From Kaistia hirudinis (GTDB lineage: Bacteria > Pseudomonadota > Alphaproteobacteria > Rhizobiales > Kaistiaceae): a stretch of 64,000 nt of DNA. The notes below the pieces were generated by a model that saw nothing but the letters and a program-made list of their open reading frames with translations, made no database searches and was not told where the DNA came from. Positions 54,061 through 63,876 of the stretch are shown piece after piece. Position 1 is the stretch's first letter. Each line of letters begins with the position of its first letter. The stretch lies in assembly GCF_014196455.1 (NCBI RefSeq), contig NZ_JACIDS010000004.1, positions 744,001-808,000 on the forward strand, given 5' to 3'. A program made the position numbers and the translations under genes.

Positions 54061-55167
54061 TCAGACCTCGCGCCGCTCGAAGTCGATGCGCGGATCGACC
54101 CAGGTGTAGATGAGGTCCGACAGCAGGCCGAGGACGAGGCCGAGCAGCGAGAACACGTAGAGCGTCGCGAAGACCACCGGATAGTCGCGTCCGAGCACGG
54201 ATTCGTAGCCGAGCAGGCCGAGCCCATCGAGCGAGAAGATCTGCTCAATCAGCAGCGATCCGGCGAAGAAAGCCCCGAGGAACGCGCTCGGAAAGCCGGC
54301 GATGACGATCAGCATCGCATTCCTGAACACATGGCCATAGAGCACGCGGTGCTCGGTCAGGCCCTTGGCGCGGGCGGTGACGACATACTGCTTGCGGATC
54401 TCGTCCAGGAACGAGTTCTTGGTGAGCAGCGTCGTCGTGGCGAAGGCCGCGAGCGACATGGCGATGATCGGCAGCGTGATGTGCCAGATATAATCAATCA
54501 CCTTGCCGCCGGGCGACAGGCTCGCCCAATTGTCCGAAACGAGCCCGCGCAGCGGGAACCAGTCGAGGAAGCTGCCGCCGGCGAAGAGGACCAGCAGCAG
54601 GATGGCGAACAGGAAGCCGGGGATGGCGTAGCCGACGATGATGACGGCCGAGGTCCAGACATCGAATTTCGAGCCGTCACGGACGGCCTTCGCCACGCCG
54701 AGCGGGATCGAGATGCCGTAGGACAGCAGCGTCATCCATAGGCCGAGCGAGATCGAGACCGGCAGCTTCTCCTTGATCAGGTCGATGACCGAGATCGAGC
54801 GGAAATAGCTCTGGCCGAAATCGAAGCGCAGATAGTTCCACAGCATCAGCCCGAAGCGCTCGAGCGGCGGCTTGTCGAAGCCGAACTGCTTCTCGAGCTT
54901 GGCGATGAATTCGGGATCGAGGCCTTGCGCGCCGCGATATTTCGAATTAATCGGGCCGCCGCCCATCTGTTCCTGACCGCGGGAGCCGGGATCACCGCCG
55001 CCGCCCGAGAGGCGGTCGGCGCCGGAAATATCGTTGCCCTGAAGCTGCGCGATCACGCGCTCGATCGGGCCGCCCGGCGCAAATTGCACGATGGCGAAGG
55101 TGATGGCCATGATGCCGAAGATGGTCGGGATCATGAGCAGGATACGACGAAGAATATAGGCGCCCAT
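54061..55167 (-). CDS. yejB: Peptide ABC transporter permease YejB
   Basis: 368 residues of the DppB class: N-terminal [14 protein letters not shown], a periplasmic loop with a Gly-rich section (around residue 50-70), and C-terminal EAA loop [21 protein letters not shown]. It lies 2 bp after the binding-protein gene and 4 bp before yejE. Confidence 0.95.
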   Translation of the reverse strand: MGAYILRRILLMIPTIFGIMAITFAIVQFAPGGPIERVIAQLQGNDISGADRLSGGGGDPGSRGQEQMGGGPINSKYRGAQGLDPEFIAKLEKQFGFDKPPLERFGLMLWNYLRFDFGQSYFRSISVIDLIKEKLPVSISLGLWMTLLSYGISIPLGVAKAVRDGSKFDVWTSAVIIVGYAIPGFLFAILLLVLFAGGSFLDWFPLRGLVSDNWASLSPGGKVIDYIWHITLPIIAMSLAAFATTTLLTKNSFLDEIRKQYVVTARAKGLTEHRVLYGHVFRNAMLIVIAGFPSAFLGAFFAGSLLIEQIFSLDGLGLLGYESVLGRDYPVVFATLYVFSLLGLVLGLLSDLIYTWVDPRIDFERREV

Positions 55168-55169
55168 GG

Positions 55170-57047
55170 TCAGTCCGCCTTGCCGATCGCGACGGCCTTT
55201 TCGGCGTCGAACCACCACAGCAGTTCCGGCGAGAAGCCGTAATCGGGCTTCTTCTCCGGCCAGCTGAACATATCCCAGGCCGCGACGCGGTGTTCGCTCG
55301 AGCCCCAGGCCGGAATCCAGATCTGCTCCGCGCGCAATACGCGGTCGAGCGCACGCAGCACGGCAACGAGTTCCTCGCGGCTCTTGACCGTGCCGGCCTT
55401 GCTCACGAGCGCGTCGACGACGGGGCTCTTGAGGCCGGCGATATTGGAACCGCTCGGGAGATCGGCGCTCGCTGAGCCGAAGATCTGGTCGATGCCGTCG
55501 ATCGGGGTTGCGTCGAACATGATGCGATTGGCCATGACATCGAAGTCGAAATCGTTCTTGCGCCGTTGATATTGCGTCGCATCGACGAGGCGCATCGAGG
55601 CCTCGACGCCGATCGCCTTGAGATTGTCGATGAAGGGCGCGAGCACGCGCTCGAAGGCCTGGGTCTGGATCAGGAATTCGACGGTCAGGCGCTGGCCGTC
55701 GTCGCGCACCAGCCCCTTGCCGTCGCGCTTCCAACCGGCCTCGGCGAGCAGCGCGGCGGCGGCGCGCAACTGCTTGCGGTCGCGCCCGCTGCCATCGGCT
55801 TCCGTGGCCGTGAAGGGCGGCTCGGTAAAGATCGCGGGGGCGAGCTGGGCACGGAACGGTTCGAGCAAGGCGAGTTCCCCCGCGTCCGGCAGGCCGCTCG
55901 CGGCGAAGTCCGAGCCATCAAAAAACGAGGTCTGGCGCTCATAGAGCCCATAGAACAGGTTCTTGTTGGTCCAGGGAAAATCGAGCGCCATGCCGATCGC
56001 CTGACGCGTGCGCGGATCGGAGAATTGCCGCCGGCGCAGATTGAAGAACCAGCCATACATGTCGCCGCGTCGCTCGGCGGGGAAAGGCGGGCGCTTGACG
56101 CGGCCATCGGTGGCGGCGGGGAAATTGTAGCGGGTCGCCCAGTTCTTGGACGAGAACTCCTCGCGCCAGGTGATGGCGCCCTTGGCGAACGCTTCGAACT
56201 CGACGTCCTCGTCCTGGTAGAACTCGACGCGGATGCGGCCGAAATTGCCGGTACCCATGGCGACCGGCAGGTCCTTGCCCCAATAGTCGGCGACGCGCTC
56301 ATAGACGATATAGCGGCCGGCATTGACGTCGGCGACGCGATAGGGGCCGGAGCCGAGCGGCGGCTCGAGGGAGGAGGCCTCGAAGTCGCGCGTCCCGTAA
56401 TAGGCCTTCGAGAAGATCGGCAGCGTTCCGGCGACGATCAGCGGCGCCTTGGCGTTCTGCTTGCCGGAGAAGCGGATCTCGACCTCGTGCGGACCGATGA
56501 CGACGGCATCCGTCATCTCCTTGAGCGATTGCGCGATGTCGGGATGTCCCTTTTCCTTCAGCAGCTTGAACGAGAAGACCACATCGTCCGCCGTCAGCGG
56601 CGAGCCGTCATGGAAGCGCGCGGCGTTGCGGAGGCGGAAGAGATAGCTGTTGCCGTCGGGCGAGGCGGTCACGCTCTCTGCAACGAGGCCGTAGAGCGAA
56701 TCGGGCTCGTCCAGCGCCGAGGTCATCAGCGTGTCGAAAGTGAGCTCCAGGCGCGGCGGCGCGTCGCCCTTGAAGGTGTAGCCGTTCAGCGTGTTGAAGG
56801 TGTTCGGATTCTGGTTGTAGTACCAGTTCGGCGCCGAGAAGATGATCGTGCCGCCTTTTGGCGCATCCGGCCGGACATAGTCGAAATGCTTGAAATCAGC
56901 CGGATATTTGAGCGCGCCGAAGACCGAGAGCCCATGGCGCGGCGCCTCCTCCGCGGCGTGCGCGGCGGTGCGGGGGAGGAGGGGCGCCAGCGCGAGCGCG
57001 GCGCCGCCCGCGAGGAAACGGCGTCGTGTCGTCGTGAACTGCCTCAA
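55170..57047 (-). CDS. yejA: YejA-family peptide-binding protein, second copy, Tat-type signal
   Basis: 625 residues from a TTG at 57047 that overlaps the upstream stop (TTGA). A twin-arginine-like leader [17 protein letters not shown] is followed by an SBP_bac_5 body: [52 protein letters not shown]. Substrate is probably oligopeptide. It is a diverged paralogue of the gene at 57044. Two binding proteins with one YejBEF may widen the peptide range. Confidence 0.9.
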   Translation of the reverse strand: MRQFTTTRRRFLAGGAALALAPLLPRTAAHAAEEAPRHGLSVFGALKYPADFKHFDYVRPDAPKGGTIIFSAPNWYYNQNPNTFNTLNGYTFKGDAPPRLELTFDTLMTSALDEPDSLYGLVAESVTASPDGNSYLFRLRNAARFHDGSPLTADDVVFSFKLLKEKGHPDIAQSLKEMTDAVVIGPHEVEIRFSGKQNAKAPLIVAGTLPIFSKAYYGTRDFEASSLEPPLGSGPYRVADVNAGRYIVYERVADYWGKDLPVAMGTGNFGRIRVEFYQDEDVEFEAFAKGAITWREEFSSKNWATRYNFPAATDGRVKRPPFPAERRGDMYGWFFNLRRRQFSDPRTRQAIGMALDFPWTNKNLFYGLYERQTSFFDGSDFAASGLPDAGELALLEPFRAQLAPAIFTEPPFTATEADGSGRDRKQLRAAAALLAEAGWKRDGKGLVRDDGQRLTVEFLIQTQAFERVLAPFIDNLKAIGVEASMRLVDATQYQRRKNDFDFDVMANRIMFDATPIDGIDQIFGSASADLPSGSNIAGLKSPVVDALVSKAGTVKSREELVAVLRALDRVLRAEQIWIPAWGSSEHRVAAWDMFSWPEKKPDYGFSPELLWWFDAEKAVAIGKAD

Positions 57048-58906
57048 GGCTTCGCCCCCAGCGCCTTCTCCTTGGCCGGATCGATCCACCAGGAATCCGT
57101 GTCGATGCCGATATAATCCGGCTGCTTGTCGGGTATGCCGAACTTGTTCCAATAGGCGATGTGGATCTCGTCGCTGAACCATTGCGGCACGACATAATAG
57201 TTCCACAGCAGAACGCGATCGAGCGCCTTCGTGGCGGCGACGAGTTCGTCCCGATCCTTGGCGTAGAGAACGCGCTCGATCAGCTTGTCGATGGCCGGGT
57301 TCTTGATGCCGGCATAGTTGCGGCTGCCCTTCTGGTCGGCCGAGGCCGCGCTCCACATCTCGCGCTGCTCATTGCCGGGGGACTGAGACTGCGGGATGAC
57401 GGACGAGACCACGTCAAAGTCGAAATTGTTGACGCGCTCGACATACTGCGTCGAGTCGACGACGCGCAGGCGCGCATCGATGCCCACCCGCTTCAGATTG
57501 GCGATATAGGGGTTCACCACCCGTTCATAGGAGGGATCGCTCTCCAGGAATTCGATCGTGAACTGCTCGCCGGTCTTGGCATTGACGAGCTTGTTGTTCT
57601 GGAACTCCCAGCCGGCCTGCTTGAACAGGTCCACGGCCTTGCGGAGATTGTCGCGGAAGGCTTGGGGCGTACCGTTGACCGGCGCCTTGAACGGCGTCGT
57701 AAACACTTCGGGCGGCACCGAATCCCGCACGGTTTCGAGAATCTCCAGTTCCTTGCCCTCGGGCAATCCGCTGGAGGCGAGGTCGATGCCGGCGAAATAG
57801 CTGTTGATCCGCTGATATTTGTCGAAGAACAGCGTGCGGTTCATCGTCTCGAAATCGAAGACATAGTTCAACGCTTCGCGCACGCGCGGGTCGGCGAACT
57901 TGTCTTTGCGCGTATTCAGGAAATAGCCCTGCATGCGTCCGGACGCATGATAGGGAAAATCCGCCTTGATCACGTCGCCCTTCACGACGGCCGGGAAGGT
58001 GTATTCGGTCATCCAGCGGCCGATGCGATTTTCGACGCGGTAGTCTTCGAGCCCGCCCTTCTGGAAGGCCTGCCACTCCGCATTCGAGTCGCGATAATAG
58101 TCGATCACCAGGCGGTCGAAATTGTTGCGACCGACCCGCGTCGGCAGATCGGCGCCCCAGTAGTCGGGGACGCGCGACCAGACGATCTGTCGGCCGGGGT
58201 TCACCGATTCTATGCGGTACGGCCCGGATCCGAGCGGCGGCTCCAGCGTCGTCTTGGTGATGTCGCGCTTCTTGCCGCTTGCATCCGTGCCCTCCCACCA
58301 GTGCTTCGGCAGGACGGGCAGATCGCCCATGATGTTCGGAAGCTCGCGGTTTCCGGCCTGGTCGAAGGTGAACGTCACCTCGCGGTCGCCGGTCACCTCG
58401 GCCTTGGTCACGTGGCTGTAGTACTTGTTGTAGGTCGGGCTCTGGGCCTTCAGCGTGTCGAAGGTCCACACGACGTCTTCGGGCGTGATCGGCTGGCCGT
58501 CATGCCACTTCGCCTTGGGATTCAGTCGGAATTTCGCAAAGGAGAAATCGTCGGGATAGCTCACCGCCTCGGCGACGAGCGCGTAGTTCGTGCCGGCCTG
58601 GTCGGTCGCCTGCTCCATCAGTGTGTCGTAGAGATTGCCGCCGCCGAAATAGGCGAGGCCCGCCGCGGGCACCCCTTGGACAATATACGGGTTCAGGCTG
58701 TCGAAGGTGCCGACCGCCGCTCGATGCAGCGTGCCGCCCTTCGGCGCGTCGGGGTTCACATAGTCGTAGTGCTTGAACCCTTCGGAATATTTCGGTTCGC
58801 CGATCAGCGAGGTCGCGTGGCGCCAGGGGGCATCGGCTGCGAGGGTCGCGCTCACAGGCGCGAGCAGCGACAGGGTCGTCAGGACGGCCAGGGCGGCGGC
58901 TCTCAT
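57044..58906 (-). CDS. yejA: YejA-family peptide-binding protein, first copy
   Basis: 620 residues with a Sec signal peptide (cleavage near TLAAD, residue 24). SBP_bac_5 body: [60 protein letters not shown]. It heads the operon yejA-yejA-yejB-yejE-yejF-ghrA. The stop overlaps the TTG of the second copy, so the second is probably made by translational coupling at a lower level. Confidence 0.92.
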   Translation of the reverse strand: MRAAALAVLTTLSLLAPVSATLAADAPWRHATSLIGEPKYSEGFKHYDYVNPDAPKGGTLHRAAVGTFDSLNPYIVQGVPAAGLAYFGGGNLYDTLMEQATDQAGTNYALVAEAVSYPDDFSFAKFRLNPKAKWHDGQPITPEDVVWTFDTLKAQSPTYNKYYSHVTKAEVTGDREVTFTFDQAGNRELPNIMGDLPVLPKHWWEGTDASGKKRDITKTTLEPPLGSGPYRIESVNPGRQIVWSRVPDYWGADLPTRVGRNNFDRLVIDYYRDSNAEWQAFQKGGLEDYRVENRIGRWMTEYTFPAVVKGDVIKADFPYHASGRMQGYFLNTRKDKFADPRVREALNYVFDFETMNRTLFFDKYQRINSYFAGIDLASSGLPEGKELEILETVRDSVPPEVFTTPFKAPVNGTPQAFRDNLRKAVDLFKQAGWEFQNNKLVNAKTGEQFTIEFLESDPSYERVVNPYIANLKRVGIDARLRVVDSTQYVERVNNFDFDVVSSVIPQSQSPGNEQREMWSAASADQKGSRNYAGIKNPAIDKLIERVLYAKDRDELVAATKALDRVLLWNYYVVPQWFSDEIHIAYWNKFGIPDKQPDYIGIDTDSWWIDPAKEKALGAKP

Positions 58907-59003
58907 CGGGCGTGATTCTCCGTCGGCAATTCGGTCAGTCTCAAGGGCGGTCGTCGATCGGACAATCGACTATGCCTTAAGCCGCCGAGAATCGAGGCAT
59001 GAA

Positions 59004-59031
59004 AAAGGCCGGAGGGTGACCTCCGGCCTTT
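59004..59031 (-). terminator. Rho-independent terminator after the cytochrome c gene
   Basis: AAAGGCCGGAGG (59004-59015) pairs with CCTCCGGCCTTT (59020-59031) around a 4-base loop; on the minus strand the stem is followed by a T run. It lies 29 bp past the cytochrome c stop. Confidence 0.9.
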
Positions 59032-59059
59032 CCTTTCCAAGATTTAATCCAGCCGGCCC

Positions 59060-59875
59060 TCAGGGGTTGGCCGGGGCCGCCGGTGCGGGCGCCGGAGCAG
59101 CCGGTGCCGGGGCAGGCGCCGCCGGAGCGGTTTCCGCAGGAGCCGGAGCCGGCGCGGCCGGAGTGGTTTCGGCCGGGGCAGGGGCTGCCGGAGCAGGCGT
59201 CGCCGCAGGGGCAGGCGCAGGCGCCGGAGCAGGCTCTGCGGCAGCCGGAGCTGGTGCGGCAGCAGGCGCCGCGGCCGGAGCGGCCTCTGCAGGCGCAGCA
59301 GCCGGGGCTGCATCGGCCGCCGGCGGCGGGGGCAGCGGAGCCGGCGTCGCAGCCAGCGTGCGGAGATAGGCGATCACGTTGGCGCGGTCTTCCGGCTTGG
59401 CGAGACCCGCAAAGCCCATCGCCGTGCCGGGCATGTCGGCGCTCGGCTTCTTCAGGAAGTGGTAGAGGTGCTCATAGGTCCACTTGTCGCCCGCCTCATG
59501 CGCCTTCTGGAGCGCGGCGGAGTACTTGAAGCCCTGTGCCTCGCCGATCGGGCGATCGATGACGCCATAGAGGTCCGGACCGACCTTGGCGCCGGCGCCC
59601 TCGACGAAATTGTGGCAGGCGGCGCACTTCTTGGCGACCGTCTGGCCCGCCTCGACATTCGCCGTCTGGAGGAGCAGCGCGATCGGCGGGTCCTCGGCGG
59701 CAGCCGGAGCGGCCGCGCCGCCAGAGCTCGCCTCTTCCGCGACCTCGATCACGAAGCCGGGCTTCTCGGGATGTCCCGGCGCATAGATCGCGCCTGCGAC
59801 GATGCCGAGCGACATCACCAGCAAGAGCGTGCCGAGGACTGCCCCGAGAATCTTGTTGAGTTCGTAAGAATCCAT
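59060..59875 (-). CDS. Membrane-anchored cytochrome c (CycM-like) with Pro/Ala-rich tail
   Basis: 271 residues from ATG 59875. An N-terminal helix (about 9-30) anchors a class I cytochrome c (about 72-177): heme site Cys84-Ala-Ala-Cys87-His88 and Met ligand in PGTAMGFAGL (residue 153). The last 94 residues are almost only Pro, Ala and Glu. CycM-type proteins carry electrons from bc1 to the aa3 oxidase. Such a long tail is beyond the ~185-residue CycM core. It is divergent from kdsB (173-bp gap, no gene). Confidence 0.9.
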   Translation of the reverse strand: MDSYELNKILGAVLGTLLLVMSLGIVAGAIYAPGHPEKPGFVIEVAEEASSGGAAAPAAAEDPPIALLLQTANVEAGQTVAKKCAACHNFVEGAGAKVGPDLYGVIDRPIGEAQGFKYSAALQKAHEAGDKWTYEHLYHFLKKPSADMPGTAMGFAGLAKPEDRANVIAYLRTLAATPAPLPPPPAADAAPAAAPAEAAPAAAPAAAPAPAAAEPAPAPAPAPAATPAPAAPAPAETTPAAPAPAPAETAPAAPAPAPAAPAPAPAAPANP

Positions 59876-60048
59876 CGAATAGCCCCGGCCTGCGACACTC
59901 CCGCGACATTGGGGACTGCAAGCCCCTCCCTCGTCGCATATGGCGCGGAAACTACAAGCTTTCGCCGCCGGGGCGCAATACGTATGAACACGCCTTTGTT
60001 GAGACCTTTTGACACCCGGTGCCGATCCGAATGCAGAAAACCCGTCCG

Positions 60049-60861
60049 ATGACCCATCCGAACCGCGCCATCGTGCTCGTTCCGGCGCGCATGGCATCGA
60101 CCCGCCTGCCGGGCAAGCCGCTCGCCGATATCCACGGCGAACCGATGATCGTCCATGTCTGGCGGCGGGCCTGCGAGGCCGAGATCGGCCCGGTCGTGGT
60201 CGCCACGGACGACGAGGATATTGCCAGCGCCGTGCGCGCCGCGGGCGGCGAAGCGGTCATGACGCGGGCCGATCATCCCAATGGTTCGTCGCGAATCCAC
60301 GAGGCTGTCGGTCTCGTCGATCCCGGCCGTGCCTTCGAAGTCGTCGTGAACGTGCAGGGCGACCTCCCGACCATCGAGCCTGATTCGGTGCGCGCCGCTT
60401 TCCGCCCGCTCGCCGACCCCGTTGTGGATATCGGAACCATCGCCGCCTTCATCGAGGATGCGGCGGAGCGCACCAATGAGAGCGTGGTGAAGATCGTCGG
60501 CTCGCCGAAGCCCGTCGGCGGCGTTCTGTCGGAGCGCCAGCTGCGGGCACTCTATTTCACGCGCGCGACCGCGCCCTGGGGCGAGGGCCCGCTCTATCAC
60601 CACATCGGGCTTTACGCCTATCGGCGGGCTGCGCTCGATCGCTATGTCGGTCTGCTGCCGTCGGTGCTCGAAACCCGCGAGCGGCTGGAGCAGCTTCGCG
60701 CGCTGGAGGCCGGCATGCGGATCGATGTTGAGGTCGTTGACGCCGTGCCGCTCGGCGTCGATACTCCGGCCGACCTCGAAAAGGCCCGCCTTCTCCTCGA
60801 TCCCCGCGCGCCGAAGCGCGCAGCCGGGTCGTCATCCAGCCAAGAAAAGCCGTCCCCATGA
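60049..60861 (+). CDS. kdsB: 3-deoxy-manno-octulosonate cytidylyltransferase KdsB
   Basis: 270 residues from ATG 60049; earlier in-frame GTG/ATG codons at 60019 and 60031 are possible. The nucleotide-binding [19 protein letters not shown] and VNVQGDLP (Mg site) are present. It makes CMP-Kdo for lipid A-core assembly. The tail beyond residue 250 is polar. It overlaps pheA by ATGA. Confidence 0.95.
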   Translation: MTHPNRAIVLVPARMASTRLPGKPLADIHGEPMIVHVWRRACEAEIGPVVVATDDEDIASAVRAAGGEAVMTRADHPNGSSRIHEAVGLVDPGRAFEVVVNVQGDLPTIEPDSVRAAFRPLADPVVDIGTIAAFIEDAAERTNESVVKIVGSPKPVGGVLSERQLRALYFTRATAPWGEGPLYHHIGLYAYRRAALDRYVGLLPSVLETRERLEQLRALEAGMRIDVEVVDAVPLGVDTPADLEKARLLLDPRAPKRAAGSSSSQEKPSP

Positions 60862-61706
60862 AGAAAGTTGTGTTCCAGGGCGAGCCGGGAGCCAATTCCC
60901 ATATCGCCTGCGCCAATGTCCTGCCCGACTACGAAGCCGTGCCGGCGCCGACCTTCGAGGATTGCTTCCAGGCGATGGCCCGCGGCGACGTCGATCTGGC
61001 GATGATCCCGATCGAGAATTCGCTCGCCGGCCGCGTCGCCGATATCCATCACCTGCTGCCGGATTCGGGGCTGCACATCATCGGCGAATATTTCCTGCCG
61101 ATCCGCTTCCAGCTGATGGCGCTGCATGGTGCGACGCTCGCCACGATCCGCACGGTCGAAAGTCATGTGCACGCGCTCGGCCAGTGCCGGCGGATCCTGC
61201 GCGAGCATGGCTGGCAGGCGATCGTGGCCGGCGATACGGCCGGCGCAGCGCGGATCATCTCTGAGTCCGGCGACATCACGCGCGCCGCCCTCGCGCCGCG
61301 CTTCGCCGCCGAGATCTATGGCCTCGATATCCTCGCGGAGAACGTCGAGGACGCCGAACACAATACGACGCGCTTCGTCATTCTCTCGCGTGAGCCAGCC
61401 CATGCCCCGTCCGGCAATGGTCCGGTCATTACGAGCTTCGTCTTCCGCGTCCGCAACATTCCGGCGGCGCTCTACAAGGCGCTCGGCGGCTTCGCGACCA
61501 ATGGCATCAACATGACCAAGCTGGAGAGCTACCAGCTCGGTGGACGCTTCGTCGCGACGCGGTTCTATGCCGATGTCGAAGGCCATCCCGACGACAGCGG
61601 TCTCGCCCTCGCGCTCAATGAGCTCGCGTTCTTCTCCGATGAAGTCAGGATCCTTGGCGTCTATCCCGCGTCGCCGTTCCGCGCCGGCGTGCCGGAACTG
61701 CGCTGA
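60858..61706 (+). CDS. pheA: Prephenate dehydratase PheA (monofunctional, with ACT domain)
   Basis: 282 residues. The catalytic domain (about 4-180) has [22 protein letters not shown] and the NTTRFVIL motif. The ACT domain (about 195-275) has [10 protein letters not shown] where other families show the Phe-binding ESRP. It converts prephenate to phenylpyruvate. The kdsB-pheA pair is a typical Hyphomicrobiales arrangement. Confidence 0.95.
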   Translation: MKKVVFQGEPGANSHIACANVLPDYEAVPAPTFEDCFQAMARGDVDLAMIPIENSLAGRVADIHHLLPDSGLHIIGEYFLPIRFQLMALHGATLATIRTVESHVHALGQCRRILREHGWQAIVAGDTAGAARIISESGDITRAALAPRFAAEIYGLDILAENVEDAEHNTTRFVILSREPAHAPSGNGPVITSFVFRVRNIPAALYKALGGFATNGINMTKLESYQLGGRFVATRFYADVEGHPDDSGLALALNELAFFSDEVRILGVYPASPFRAGVPELR

Positions 61707-61721
61707 GGCGCATCGCGCGCT

Positions 61722-62549
61722 TCAGGCGCTCTTGGCGAGAACCTGGATGTCGGAATCCGCGTGGCTGTTCGGTCCGAGGACGAGCGGCGGGTAGCACGCG
61801 ATCACATCCAGCTCCCGCTTCTGCAGCGCGAGATTGATCATGCCGTCGAGGCCATAGGGCAGGATCGCGCGGCCCTCGGTCACGATGTCGATCGATTCGC
61901 GCGAGGCCAGCGGGAAGCATCCCTTGAGCAGCGCCCGCGCGCCGGCAGGCGTGATCGCATAGGCGAGCGTGCCCCAGAATTGCAGGCACTGGAAAAGCTG
62001 CGGGCTCGCATCCGTCAGCTTGGCAAAGGCGGAAAAATAGTCGGGACGGTGCTTGATCGAGTCGTCGAACCGGATGGCGGAGACGAATCCATCCGAACTG
62101 CGCAGCGCCGTGACGCAATCGGTATTGAAGCCGAAGACGATCATGTGATGGGCGGAGAGGTAGCGCTCCATCATGGGCCTGGCGTGGCGCCAGAAATCAC
62201 CGCGCAGGCACGCATCGTCCTCGAAGATCAGGAATGGCTCGCGTCCGGCCGCGCAGGCCTGCCACAGCGCGTGTTGGGACAGAGCATTGCCGAGCGCCCC
62301 GCCATTGAAGCGGCTGTCCTGCCCGTCGAGCAGCCCGCTCGCCACGAGCTTGGCGCGATCGATCTGCCGGCCGTCTGCGGCGGCGAAGAATTCGAAGCGG
62401 ACGGGCTGCCGCCCGTTCCACTCGATGAAGCGCTGGCGACGATCTGGACGGCGTTCCAGATTGATGACGATGACGCGCAAGGACCGGTTCCCCGTCGACC
62501 CGATTGAGCCGGTCTCGCCGGCCACCCCCGATTGCGGGTTTTCCCGCAA
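61722..62549 (-). CDS. Glycosyltransferase family 25 (LPS-type)
   Basis: 275 residues. The GT25 N-terminal VIVINLERRPDRRQRF and the metal-binding FEDDACL are present. The first 25 residues are polar, so the start might be later (Arg-Val-Ile region has no Met nearby). The family transfers sugars to LPS or protein. It lies between pheA (convergent) and nudC in an otherwise conserved block, so it may be an insertion. The 96-bp upstream gap holds its promoter. Confidence 0.88.
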   Translation of the reverse strand: MRENPQSGVAGETGSIGSTGNRSLRVIVINLERRPDRRQRFIEWNGRQPVRFEFFAAADGRQIDRAKLVASGLLDGQDSRFNGGALGNALSQHALWQACAAGREPFLIFEDDACLRGDFWRHARPMMERYLSAHHMIVFGFNTDCVTALRSSDGFVSAIRFDDSIKHRPDYFSAFAKLTDASPQLFQCLQFWGTLAYAITPAGARALLKGCFPLASRESIDIVTEGRAILPYGLDGMINLALQKRELDVIACYPPLVLGPNSHADSDIQVLAKSA

Positions 62550-62645
62550 CAGGAGCTTCCAATGGGCTGCGCGTCTCGTCTGTGAGAAATTTGTAGAGAA
62601 GTGTATCCGTCGGTTTCTGGAACGTGGCCGATTTGCGGCGATGCC

Positions 62646-63614
62646 TCAGATTCGCTGCTCTGCCCAGGCGCGGATCAGCGTGTGCGCAATCGCCATGCGC
62701 GGCGGCGTGGCGAGGCCGCCGGGATGCGTCCCCTCCAGCATGGCCAGCGTTTCCTCGCGCGTGAACCAGCGGCAATCCTCGAGTTCATCGGTATCGGGCA
62801 CGATGTCGGTCGACGTCGCTTCAGCGAAGCAGCCGATCATCAGCGACATCGGGAACGGCCAGGGCTGGCTCGCGTGATAGCCGACGCGGCCGATGCGGAT
62901 GCCGGCCTCCTCGCTGATCTCGCGGCGCACGGCGTCCTCGATCGTCTCGCCCGGCTCGACGAAGCCGGCGAGGCAAGAATAGGTGCCGGGCGCGAAGCGC
63001 GCCTGCCGGCCCATGAGGCAGCGCTCGCCGTCGATCGCGAGCATGATCGCGACCGGATCGGTGCGGGGAAAATAGAGGGCGTTGCAGTTGGGGCAGTCCC
63101 GGCGATACCCGCCCTGCGCCATCGTCGTGCGCGTGCCGCAGCGGCCGCAGAAGCGGCAGGATGCGTGCCAGTGCAAGAGCGCGCGGGCCTGTGCCAGCGC
63201 GCCGAGCGCCGCCGGATCCACCGTATCGGCGAGGAGGCCGCCGGCCGCGCCCGCGATCGCCAGCGAGCGCATCGAGACGGTGCGGAACATGTCGACGTCG
63301 AAGGAGAGCTCGCTGGTCAGCGTCGTGGCCAGCCGGGGGGCCGAGCCGTCCCAGCCGAGCAGGATGACGTCGTCCATCGCGGCGCCCACCACCTCCGATT
63401 CGCGCAGCGTGAACAGCGCCTCCGCCGCCTCGCCGCTTCGGAGCAGGGCGTCGTCGCCGCGCAGCAGATAGATCCGGGCCGAAGGATCGGCGAGCGCGGC
63501 GGCGAGCGTCGCCTCGTTGCGCGATTCGCTGCGGCGATCGAGCGTGTTGCCGGAAAAGCCGGTGAGCGTGCTCGGCTCGGGCTGCGGGAGGCGGGAAAAA
63601 AGGGTGCGGGTCAT
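62646..63614 (-). CDS. nudC: NAD+ diphosphatase NudC
   Basis: 322 residues from ATG 63614. The four-Cys zinc ribbon (CRFCGRCG, CPNC) lies near residues 153-180, then the Nudix box GFVEPGETIEDAVRREISEEAGI and the C-terminal NudC array ASQPWPFPMSLMIG (SQPWPFPxS). It hydrolyses NADH/NAD+ and removes NAD caps from RNA. Its frame stays open upstream across the SRP RNA, but the chosen start is family-like. Confidence 0.95.
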   Translation of the reverse strand: MTRTLFSRLPQPEPSTLTGFSGNTLDRRSESRNEATLAAALADPSARIYLLRGDDALLRSGEAAEALFTLRESEVVGAAMDDVILLGWDGSAPRLATTLTSELSFDVDMFRTVSMRSLAIAGAAGGLLADTVDPAALGALAQARALLHWHASCRFCGRCGTRTTMAQGGYRRDCPNCNALYFPRTDPVAIMLAIDGERCLMGRQARFAPGTYSCLAGFVEPGETIEDAVRREISEEAGIRIGRVGYHASQPWPFPMSLMIGCFAEATSTDIVPDTDELEDCRWFTREETLAMLEGTHPGGLATPPRMAIAHTLIRAWAEQRI

Positions 63615-63706
63615 GGGGCGTGGTGGCGAGAGGGCGGGACCGCCCGGGGCTGAGAACGGCTCCCGGCCGGGCTCCCGCATTACGCCACAGAGCGCCCGAT
63701 GGCGAT

Positions 63707-63745
63707 AGTCCCGCGAAAGGGACTTCAGTCCTGCGGAAAGGGACT
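63707..63745. promoter_or_regulatory. Tandem GGGACT/AGTCCC half-sites between nudC and ffs
   Basis: Four half-sites alternate in 39 bp: AGTCCC (63707), GGGACT (63719), AGTCC (63727) and GGGACT (63740). The central GGGACTTCAGTCCT resembles the DevR/DosR-type GGGACTWWAGTCCC box with two mismatches. It is about 93 bp upstream of nudC and 36 bp upstream of ffs. Confidence 0.4.
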
Positions 63746-63780
63746 TGCCATCGGCGCGTCGAGAGACGATATGTGGCGCC

Positions 63781-63876
63781 GGGAGGTTGGTGGTGGACGA
63801 GCCACTCGCCAACCGGGTCAGGTCCGGAAGGAAGCAGCCCCAACGAGCCACGGCACGGGTCGCGTGCCAGCCTCCC
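63781..63876 (+). ncRNA. ffs: Signal recognition particle RNA (4.5S, small type)
   Basis: The conserved SRP core GTCAGGTCCGGAAGGAAGCAG is present (GGTCAGGTCCGG at 63817 on). The ends pair as GGGAGGTTGG with CCAGCCTCCC, giving a ~96-nt hairpin typical of alphaproteobacteria. TTTT follows. It binds Ffh and targets membrane proteins. The remaining 124 bp to the window end show no gene start; dnaX often follows in related genomes. Confidence 0.93.

Noticed and set aside
59083-59529. Plus-strand frame opposite the Pro/Ala tail of cytochrome c
   Set aside because: Gln/Pro/Glu repeats are only the complement of the Pro-Ala codons.
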